A DNA stretch of 5,577 nt, from positions 1-5,577 of the forward strand of contig JBILMZ010000219.1 in NCBI GenBank assembly GCA_044375275.1, in the 5' to 3' direction. The notes beneath the pieces are model-generated. The model was not told the origin of the DNA, ran no database searches, and was given only the letters and a program-made list of their open reading frames with translations. The DNA comes from SZUA-430 sp044375275. GTDB lineage: Bacteria; Pseudomonadota; Alphaproteobacteria; Micropepsales; Micropepsaceae. Shown one piece after another: positions 1 to 5,031 of the stretch; position 1 is the first letter of the stretch, and each line of letters begins with the position of its first letter. Position numbers and translations under genes: made by a program.

Positions 1-1172
1 ATGTATCGCTGGTAGATGGCCTTCGAATTGTGGCTCATCGTGCCGTAGTAGCCGCGATTGAACCACTGCCTTGCCAGCACGTCGGGCAGGCGGATGACTT
101 CGGCGATCTCGGTGGCGGTGAAGCCTGCATTCATCAGGCGAACGGTCTGGTCGTGGAGATATTTGTAGGCGTTGCGATGGCTCGTCAGGAAGGTTGCGAT
201 CTCGCTGGTGCCGAAGCGCGGGATGCCGTGCGCGGCGAACATCACGTCGCTTTTCCCGGCAAACAGACGGATGGACTCCGTCAGGTAGTCGGCCCAGGCC
301 TTGGCATCGCGCACGAGTGCCCCGCGTGCGGGAAGCAGGTTGTGCATCGTCAGGTTCGCGTTCTCGGCCATGAAGACGGCGCGCGATGCGGGCACATAGA
401 AGTTCATCTCGGCCGGTGCTTCCGTTCCAGGCGTGAGCTGGAACACCATTGTGACGTTGCCGACCGTAACTTCCTGGCCCGTGTGCGTGATCGCCAGCGT
501 TGGCGCGATCAGGGACAGGGAACCCAGGGACGGTTTGGGCCCGAGACCCGAGGTGAGTTCTCCTTCCGGGCCTGACTTGACGGTCAGTCCAAACTGAAAG
601 CGCGCGCGGCGCGACATGGCTGGGCCTGCGATGATGTTCTCGGAGACGGCATGTTCCAGAAAGCCTTCGGGTGCGATCACCTGGACCAGGCCCGCTTCGA
701 CGTCGGTGAGGCTCGTCACGCCGCCCACGCCGCCATAGTGGTCGACATGACTGTGGGAATAGATGACCGCGAGCACTGGCTTGGTGGCGACATGCTCGGT
801 CAGAAGATCGAGGGCGGCGCGTGCGGCCTCCACACTTGTCAGCGGGTCCACGACGATCCAGCCCGTGCCGGCATCGATGAATGAAATCGTGGACACGTCG
901 AAGCCCCGGACCTGCCAGATGCCGTCCGTTACCTTGAAAAGGCCGTGCTTGGTGAGGATCTGCGCCTGGCGCCAGAGGCTGGGGTTTGCCGTGTCCGCGG
1001 CGTCGGCGTTCAGGAAGTCATAGGCCGTGAGGTCGACGGCGACGCGGCCGTCGGGCCTGCGAATGATCGGGTCCTTGCGGGTCGCGATGAAGCCGCGCGT
1101 GGCAAAGTCGAAGTCCTTGCGATCATCCGCGGCGACAAGGCGGCGGGCTTCTTCGAGTTGGTCCTTCGACAT
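1..1172 (-). CDS. Alkyl/aryl-sulfatase, metallo-beta-lactamase fold (SdsA1/YjcS/BDS1 family), C-terminus outside the window
   Basis: Hydrolyses sulfate esters such as primary alkyl sulfates, releasing the alcohol and sulfate with a binuclear zinc centre (family knowledge). The reverse strand reads open for 390 codons from the ATG at 1172 to the left edge. The zinc motif HxHxDH lies at residues 140-145 (S-H-S-H-V-D-H-Y-G-G). The other expected ligands are present at family-like spacing: E251 in PGTEAPAE, E270 in MAENANLTMHN and H315 in AAHGIPRFG. The stretch NPSLWRQAQ near 63-71, HGLFKVTDGIWQVRGF near 76-91 and YLHDQTVRL near 338-346 are also typical. The dimerisation and SCP2-like C-terminal regions would lie beyond base 1. 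No signal peptide precedes the catalytic domain, whereas SdsA1 and YjcS are exported, so a cytoplasmic location is inferred. A GGA stretch about 9 nt upstream supports the ATG; an in-frame GTG at 1202 would add only ten mostly polar residues. It is the last visible gene of the minus-strand run, 87 bp after cybB. Confidence 0.93.
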   Translation of the reverse strand, partial: MSKDQLEEARRLVAADDRKDFDFATRGFIATRKDPIIRRPDGRVAVDLTAYDFLNADAADTANPSLWRQAQILTKHGLFKVTDGIWQVRGFDVSTISFIDAGTGWIVVDPLTSVEAARAALDLLTEHVATKPVLAVIYSHSHVDHYGGVGGVTSLTDVEAGLVQVIAPEGFLEHAVSENIIAGPAMSRRARFQFGLTVKSGPEGELTSGLGPKPSLGSLSLIAPTLAITHTGQEVTVGNVTMVFQLTPGTEAPAEMNFYVPASRAVFMAENANLTMHNLLPARGALVRDAKAWADYLTESIRLFAGKSDVMFAAHGIPRFGTSEIATFLTSHRNAYKYLHDQTVRLMNAGFTATEIAEVIRLPDVLARQWFNRGYYGTMSHNSKAIYQRY

Positions 1173-1226
1173 GGCGTTTTTTCCGGCTTTCTTTCCGGGC
1201 ACCTTAGGGCGCGGGGTGCCTGGCGT

Positions 1227-1255
1227 GCAAGGCGTGGAGGGACTGCACGCCTTGC
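1227..1255 (-). other. Intergenic hairpin between cybB and the sulfatase gene
   Basis: A perfect 10-bp inverted repeat, GCAAGGCGTG (1227-1236) and CACGCCTTGC (1246-1255), encloses a 9-nt loop. It sits 4 bp after the cybB stop codon and 54 bp before the sulfatase start. No T-tract follows on the minus strand, so it is not a canonical intrinsic terminator. A transcript-processing or 3'-end-protecting stem, or a partial terminator, is equally possible. Confidence 0.5.
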
Positions 1256-1259
1256 CCGT

Positions 1260-1808
1260 CTAGTGGCGTCCGGGCAGCATGCGTCGCAACGTGTTGTCGC
1301 GTCGCAGATAGTGGTGATAGAGCGCTGCCACTGCATGAAGGCCAATCAGGATGTAGCCAATCGTGGCGACGACCTCGTGCGCTTCCCCAAGGAACTCTGC
1401 CGTCTCCTCGCCGGGTGACACGAGGGGGAAGACCGGCAGGCCGAAGATGGCAATGTCCTTGCCTTCCGCGCTGAGGATACCCCAGCCCAGCAATGGCATC
1501 ACGATCATGAAGCCGTAGAGGGCGAGGTGGGCGCCGGTGGCGGCAAGCTTCATCATGGGTTCGAGCGCCGGCTCGATCGAGGGCGTTCCGGTCCGAAGCC
1601 TGATGGCTGCGCGCAGGAACACCGAAAGCAGTATGCTCAGGCCGAAAGAGTAGTGCAGGGTCTTCATGAACTCCCGCTCCACGCTTCCGCGCGGGAAAAT
1701 GCCGCGAAACTCCATCGTGACATAGGCGCCGACGATGAGCAGCAGCACGAGCCAGTGCATGGTGATTAGGGCTGGATGATAGCGGGAGGCTTGTTTCGTT
1801 TCGGTCAT
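1260..1808 (-). CDS. cybB: Cytochrome b561, CybB-type superoxide oxidase
   Basis: A di-heme, four-helix inner-membrane cytochrome b. Its E. coli relative CybB takes electrons from superoxide and passes them to ubiquinone. The 182-residue protein matches the CybB length and pattern from end to end. It starts with HPALITMHWLVLLL (H18), followed by YVTMEFRGIFPRGS (29-42), LHYSFGLSILL (H52), HLALYGFMIVMPLLGWG (94-110), EAHEVVATIGYILIGLHA (H144, H158), and the characteristic tail ALYHHYLRRDNTLRRMLP. H18, H52, H144 and H158 are the likely axial heme ligands, by position. Transmembrane helices fall at about 12-32, 50-70, 90-112 and 144-168. The ATG at 1808 has AGGGA about 9 nt upstream, and an overlapping ATG 4 bp earlier is in another frame. 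It lies 63 bp downstream of the PepSY gene and upstream of the sulfatase, both on the same strand. Co-regulation with the divergent two-component system is inferred. Confidence 0.95.
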   Translation of the reverse strand: MTETKQASRYHPALITMHWLVLLLIVGAYVTMEFRGIFPRGSVEREFMKTLHYSFGLSILLSVFLRAAIRLRTGTPSIEPALEPMMKLAATGAHLALYGFMIVMPLLGWGILSAEGKDIAIFGLPVFPLVSPGEETAEFLGEAHEVVATIGYILIGLHAVAALYHHYLRRDNTLRRMLPGRH

Positions 1809-1830
1809 GCATTGTGGTCCCTTAATGGAT

Positions 1831-1857
1831 CCGGCCTCCTCACCTGGAGAAGGCCGG
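1831..1857 (-). other. Intergenic hairpin between the PepSY gene and cybB
   Basis: An inverted repeat pairs CCGGCCT (1831-1837) with AGGCCGG (1851-1857). After one C-A mismatch, an inner CTC/GAG stem continues around a 5-nt loop. It lies 14 bp after the stop of the minus-strand PepSY gene and about 22 bp before the cybB start. There is no T-tract on the minus strand, so it could be a weak terminator, an attenuating stem or an mRNA-processing site within an operon. Confidence 0.4.
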
Positions 1858-1871
1858 GCCTATTTCTTCAA

Positions 1872-2243
1872 TCAATCGTCTTCCCGGCGAACTACCCTGC
1901 CGGTTGCCGGATCGAAGTAAAGCTCATGGTGGCTGCTGCCCTTGCGGGCGTAGACCTCGTAGCAGGAACCCTTTCTTTCGATTTTCGTCACGGTATAGCC
2001 CATGCTGCGGGCTTGGGCTTCAATCCTGCTGATCGACAGCCAGGACGAGCGCGGGGCTGTGCTGCAATGGTCACGGTCATCATCGTCGTCATCATCATGG
2101 TGACCAGAGCCATGGCGTTGGCTGTTATCGTCACTGTAGTGGCTGCGGCGGTCATCGTCGTCATCATCGCCGTGCCTGGCTAGCGCCGGGGTTGCCAGCA
2201 TCGCGGTTAATCCGAGTGTCAGGACAAGTCTGGAAAGTGTCAT
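1872..2243 (-). CDS. Exported PepSY-like protein with Asp/His-rich N-terminal region
   Basis: A 123-residue protein. Residues 1-22 form a clear Sec signal peptide ending in ATPALA, with cleavage likely before R23. Residues 24-60 are of low complexity, with Asp runs at 26-31 and 50-56 and several His. Residues 69-121 resemble the compact PepSY-like domain: SISRIEAQARSMGY, then KIERKGSCYEVYA, then ELYFDPATGRVVRRED, the last being the typical 'DpxTGxvv' ending. C60 and C94 are the only cysteines and could form a disulfide after export. PepSY domains in envelope proteins are linked to peptidase inhibition or to modulating sensors; no specific function can be assigned here. The Asp/His tract suggests divalent-cation binding, which is inference. 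The start is secure because AGGAGG lies 6 nt before the ATG. It is the promoter-proximal gene of the minus-strand run and diverges from a second PepSY gene. Confidence 0.88.
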   Translation of the reverse strand: MTLSRLVLTLGLTAMLATPALARHGDDDDDDRRSHYSDDNSQRHGSGHHDDDDDDDRDHCSTAPRSSWLSISRIEAQARSMGYTVTKIERKGSCYEVYARKGSSHHELYFDPATGRVVRREDD

Positions 2244-2249
2244 GGTGGA

Positions 2250-2255
2250 CCTCCT
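2250..2255 (-). promoter_or_regulatory. Strong ribosome binding site of the minus-strand PepSY gene
   Basis: AGGAGG on the minus strand, 6 nt upstream of the ATG at 2243. It is the only perfect Shine-Dalgarno sequence I saw in the window and fixes the start of this gene. Confidence 0.85.
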
Positions 2256-2316
2256 CTTGGTGTTCCAGTGGTTCGCAATGCCTGCCAGACTGCGGATGAC
2301 AGACCCCGCGCGGCGG

Positions 2317-2335
2317 TTGTCAGCGTTTTGTCAGC
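2317..2335 (+). promoter_or_regulatory. Candidate OmpR-family operator: direct repeat TTGTCAGC x2
   Basis: TTGTCAGC occurs at 2317-2324 and again, identically, at 2328-2335. The 11-bp start-to-start spacing is about one helical turn. Tandem half-sites with this spacing are how dimers of OmpR/PhoB-family regulators bind DNA, and such a regulator is encoded about 400 bp downstream. The site lies in the divergent region between the two PepSY genes, 73 bp from the minus-strand start and 4 bp before the ATG at 2340. I could not find a convincing -10 box for either direction. That this regulator binds here is inference. Confidence 0.5.
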
Positions 2336-2339
2336 CAGA

Positions 2340-2744
2340 ATGAGCGAAACTGCCCGTATGCCCCGTTCTGCCCCCCTCCGTTTCCTCGCCTGGCCGGTTG
2401 CCGCGCTGCTGTTGCTGGCGTTCGCGGCTCCTGATGCCGACGCGCGGCGTGGTCGTGGTGGTGAGGGTGACCATGATGACGCGATGCGGTATCTCGACGA
2501 AGGGCGGAGCCTGCCGCTGGAGAAGATCACTCAGGTTGCGACCTCCGCCGTGGGTGGCGGGGAAGTGATTGAAATCGAGTTCAAGGTTCGCGATGGCAGG
2601 CCGGTCTGCGAGGTCAAGATCATCGACCGCAGCGGGCGTTTGCGGGAAGTCTATGTCGATGCGCAGACCGGTAAGGTCCTGAAGGTCGAAGGGGGAGGGC
2701 GGCGGCGCGGTCGCGATGACGATGATGATGATGATGATGACTGA
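2340..2744 (+). CDS. Exported PepSY-domain protein with a C-terminal poly-Asp tail
   Basis: A 134-residue protein from the ATG at 2340. A signal peptide ends near APDADA (about residue 35) and is followed by a basic RRGRGG stretch. Residues about 57-117 form a classic PepSY domain: LPLEKITQVATSAVGGGEVI, then EFKVRDGRPVCEVKII, then LREVYVDAQTGKVLKVEG. The tail is RRRGR followed by nine Asp and the stop. An ATG at 2358 (128 residues) gives a tidier signal peptide and is a real alternative. Neither start has a good Shine-Dalgarno sequence, and a GTG at 2268 seems too far upstream. The stop shares one base with the start of the response regulator gene. PepSY proteins encoded with a two-component system are plausible periplasmic modulators or signal binders for the kinase. 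That role is inferred here and no substrate can be named. Confidence 0.87.
   Translation: MSETARMPRSAPLRFLAWPVAALLLLAFAAPDADARRGRGGEGDHDDAMRYLDEGRSLPLEKITQVATSAVGGGEVIEIEFKVRDGRPVCEVKIIDRSGRLREVYVDAQTGKVLKVEGGGRRRGRDDDDDDDDD
2721..2738 (+). repeat. (GAT)6 trinucleotide microsatellite
   Basis: Six perfect GAT units, flanked by GATGAC before and GAC after, encode the nine-Asp tail of the plus-strand PepSY protein. The tract ends 5 bp before the start codon of the response regulator. Gain or loss of a unit keeps the reading frame, so it would change the tail length but not the overlap. Confidence 0.9.
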
Positions 2745-3409
2745 TGCGCATCCTGCTCGTTGAAGATGATCTGCAGATTGCCCGGTCGGTCAGCGAAGCC
2801 CTCACGGGTGCGGGCTGGACTGTTGATCACACGGCCGATGGCGAGGATGCCTGGTTTCGCGGTGACACGGAAGAATTCGCTGCGGTCGTGCTGGATCTCG
2901 GGTTGCCGGGCCTGGATGGGCTCACTGTCCTGCGCCGCTGGCGCAAGGCGGGCCGCGTCATGCCGGTGCTGATCCTCTCCGCGCGCGGTACGTGGAGCGA
3001 GCGGGTGGAGGGCATCGATCTCGGCGCTGATGACTATATAGCGAAGCCGTTTGTGGTGGAGGAACTTCTCGCCCGGTTGCGCGCCCTCGTGCGGCGCGCG
3101 AGCGGGCATGCATCGTCCGTGATCGAGATTGGCGAGGTTGTGCTCGACCAGCGGCGCATGAACGTGACCGTCGGGGGCAAGGCCGTGAACCTGTCGCCGC
3201 TTGAGTTCCGACTGCTGTCCTATCTCATGCACAATGCGGGGCGCGTCGTCTCGCAGATTGAACTGGGGGAACAGATCCACGGCGACCACAGCGAGCGTGG
3301 ATCGAATGCGATCGAGGTTATCGTCGGGCGCATACGGCGCAAGCTCGGGATCGCCTTCATCGAGACCCGCCGCGGCTTTGGCTATGTCGTTGGCGGGACC
3401 GACGCATGA
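2744..3409 (+). CDS. OmpR/PhoB-family response regulator
   Basis: DNA-binding regulator of a two-component system, 221 residues, the usual length for the family. The receiver domain (about 1-115) has the acidic pair D8/D9, phospho-acceptor D51 in VVLDLGLPGLDG, S79 in LILSAR and K101 in YIAKPF. The C-terminal winged helix (about 125-218) has SPLEFRLLSYLMHNAGRVVS, then the recognition-helix pattern NAIEVIVGRIRRKL, then the ETRRGFGYVV hairpin. All phosphorylation residues are intact, so it should be a functional switch. The ATG overlaps the upstream TGA as TGATG and has no Shine-Dalgarno sequence, so translation is probably coupled to the PepSY gene. The gene then overlaps the kinase gene by 4 bp. 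It groups with PhoP/QseB/FeuP-like regulators by appearance; I cannot pick a specific ortholog. Likely targets are its own operon and the divergent genes, through the TTGTCAGC repeat. Confidence 0.95.
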   Translation: MRILLVEDDLQIARSVSEALTGAGWTVDHTADGEDAWFRGDTEEFAAVVLDLGLPGLDGLTVLRRWRKAGRVMPVLILSARGTWSERVEGIDLGADDYIAKPFVVEELLARLRALVRRASGHASSVIEIGEVVLDQRRMNVTVGGKAVNLSPLEFRLLSYLMHNAGRVVSQIELGEQIHGDHSERGSNAIEVIVGRIRRKLGIAFIETRRGFGYVVGGTDA

Positions 3410-4785
3410 CGTTGTCCCTTTCATCCGTTCGCCTGCGGCTTGCGCTGGGTGCCGTGGCGGCTCTCACGCTGGCGCTTGTCATCTCATGGTTCGGACTTGT
3501 CGCCCTGTTCGAGCGGCATGTGGAGCGGCGCATCGGTTCGGAGATGGCTGTTCACCTGTCGCAGATCGTGGCGCATACGGTGGTTGCTTCCGACGGGAAG
3601 CTCACGCTGGAGCAGGCACCGTCGGATCCGCGGTTTGATCGCGTGCGCGGTGGTCTTTACTGGCAGATCCGTGATGACATGACGGGGCGTCTCTTGCGCT
3701 CGCGGTCGCTCTGGGACACGCGGCTTGAACTTCCCGATGACATGCCTGCCGTGGGTGCCCTGGACATCCATGACATTGCCGGCCCGCGTGGCACGATCCT
3801 GCATGCGCATGAGCGACGCGTGATCCTTTCGGCGGGTGAGGATGAACGTGTCGTGCGCTTTGTCGTTGCCATTGACCGGGCAGAGATCGATACGCTGACC
3901 GCCGGCTTTGCCGGCGATGCGCGGCTGGCGCTGCTCGGGCTCGGGTTCGTGCTTGCGGCGGCAAGCATTTTGCAGATTTCCCTGGGTGTGGCGCCGCTGG
4001 CGGGGATCGGGCGGCAGGTGGCGGCCGTGCGTGACGGATCGGCCAAGCGCCTTCCGCCTGCCCCTGCGGACGAAGTGCGCCCCCTTGTGGCAGAGGTGAA
4101 TGCACTGCTTGAGACCGTCGAGGCGCAGGTCGCGCGGGCGCGGGCGCGGGCGGCGGATCTTGCGCATGGGCTGAAGACGCCGCTGTCGGCTCTCAAGGCC
4201 GATGCGGCGCGGCTTTCGTCAAAGGGGGAGACCGTGATCGCGGCTGACATTGACGCGGCCGTCGATGCGATGACGGCGCAGGTCGAGCGTGAGCTCACGC
4301 GCACACGCATCCGCCATGGTGCGCGTGGCGCGGCGACACCTTTCCGGCGCGTCACCGAGGGTGTCATCAACGTGATCCGGCGCACGCCCGAGGCGCAGTC
4401 AGTCACCGTCGATGTTGATGCGCCGGGCGAGGCCGTCGTGCCGGTTGATGAGACAGATCTCGCGGAGATCATGGGGAACCTGGTCGAGAACGCTGCGCGT
4501 CATGCGCGACGCAGTGTGAAGGTTTCGCTTCAGGCGATTGACGCGCAGGCCACGCGTGTCGTGGTGGATGATGATGGTCCGGGGCTGGATGAAGCACAGC
4601 GTGGTTCCGTCATGCGGCGTGGCGAGCGCCTTGACACGCGTACACAGGGCGCTGGCCTGGGGCTCGCCATCGTTGCGGACATTCTCGAGGCTTATGGGTC
4701 AACCCTGTCGCTGGATGCATCGCCTGCGGGCGGGTTGCGTGCTTCCTTTGTGCTGCGCGCTTCGAGTCTGACAGGGCGTTCATGA
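3406..4785 (+). CDS. Membrane sensor histidine kinase, PhoQ/FeuQ-like
   Basis: A 459-residue inner-membrane kinase, the partner of the preceding regulator. The first transmembrane helix is at about 11-36 and the second at about 171-195; they flank a periplasmic sensor domain of about 135 residues. A HAMP-like linker follows (about 196-245), with the typical DEVRPLVAEVNALL end. The H-box is DLAHGLKTPLSAL with H254 as the phosphorylation site. The ATP-binding domain has an N-box, EIMGNLVENAARHA (N358, N362), the G1 box DDDGPGL (388-394) and the G2 box GAGLGLAIV (415-423). No catalytic residue is missing. The H-G-L-K-T-P-L type of H-box is shared with PhoQ and rhizobial FeuQ kinases. The sensor domain gives no clear clue to the ligand; it has no obvious acidic patch comparable to that of E. 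coli PhoQ. The ATG overlaps the regulator's stop as ATGA, indicating coupled translation. No strong terminator follows. Confidence 0.95.
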   Translation: MTLSLSSVRLRLALGAVAALTLALVISWFGLVALFERHVERRIGSEMAVHLSQIVAHTVVASDGKLTLEQAPSDPRFDRVRGGLYWQIRDDMTGRLLRSRSLWDTRLELPDDMPAVGALDIHDIAGPRGTILHAHERRVILSAGEDERVVRFVVAIDRAEIDTLTAGFAGDARLALLGLGFVLAAASILQISLGVAPLAGIGRQVAAVRDGSAKRLPPAPADEVRPLVAEVNALLETVEAQVARARARAADLAHGLKTPLSALKADAARLSSKGETVIAADIDAAVDAMTAQVERELTRTRIRHGARGAATPFRRVTEGVINVIRRTPEAQSVTVDVDAPGEAVVPVDETDLAEIMGNLVENAARHARRSVKVSLQAIDAQATRVVVDDDGPGLDEAQRGSVMRRGERLDTRTQGAGLGLAIVADILEAYGSTLSLDASPAGGLRASFVLRASSLTGRS

Positions 4786-5031
4786 AAGCCACCTGAAGCT
4801 TCCGTTCGTCCCTAAGGGGAATGCATTGGCCTGGCTCAATCGCTGATGCATGCAGAAATTCGTGCCATTGGGATGCGGCGATGCCGGGTTCATCCACTGG
4901 CTGCGGTATGCGCAGCAAAGTGCACAGGGCGACATGATTCAGCTTGATGCGACGTAACCGGATTAATAGCGTCGTGCCCGATGCCCACCGGTTCATCGGG
5001 AATGCGGCGCGCAGGATTTGGGGTTTGTCTC
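4786..5031. other. Intergenic region between the kinase and YbjN-like genes
   Basis: These 246 bp contain no convincing gene. I see no hairpin with a T-tract that would terminate the kinase operon. The most AT-rich stretch is around 4961-4969 (GATTAATAG) and might hold a -10 element for the downstream gene, but no well-spaced -35 could be matched. A hairpin at 4977-5000 is listed separately. Confidence 0.6.
4977..5000 (+). other. Hairpin in the presumed 5' leader of the YbjN-like gene
   Basis: CCCGATG (4977-4983) and CATCGGG (4994-5000) pair perfectly over 7 bp around a 10-nt loop. It lies 31 bp upstream of the ATG at 5032 and just downstream of the AT-rich GATTAATAG stretch. If transcription starts there, the hairpin would sit near the very 5' end of the mRNA. 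There is no T-tract, so termination is unlikely. Confidence 0.35.

Noticed and set aside
30..1023. Plus-strand open frames of 77-181 codons at the left end
   Set aside because: They lie opposite the sulfatase frame, which shows conserved motifs throughout; the plus-strand translations have no recognisable domain.
2651..3424. Minus-strand open frame of 257 codons opposite the response regulator
   Set aside because: It is antisense to a gene with complete receiver and winged-helix motifs, and its translation is compositionally odd (Ser run from the GAT repeat), typical of a GC-rich shadow.
3484..4472. Long minus-strand frames opposite the kinase (227 and 271 codons)
   Set aside because: Shadows of the kinase; rich in Arg, Ser and Ala, with no domain.
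4800..4822. Possible terminator after the kinase (CCCTAAGGGG)
   Set aside because: Only a 3-4 bp stem with no T-tract; too weak to call.
4821..4937. Short plus-strand frame of 38 codons after the kinase, preceded by AAGGGGA
   Set aside because: The purine run touches the ATG, too close for a ribosome binding site, and the peptide has no signal peptide, helix or other recognisable feature.
4944..4969. TTGATG and TAATAG as a -35/-10 promoter pair
   Set aside because: The spacing of 14 bp is too short for a normal housekeeping promoter.
4610..4996. Minus-strand frame of 128 codons overlapping the kinase end and the intergenic region
   Set aside because: No recognisable domain or good ribosome binding site, and about half of it is antisense to the conserved kinase ATP-binding domain.
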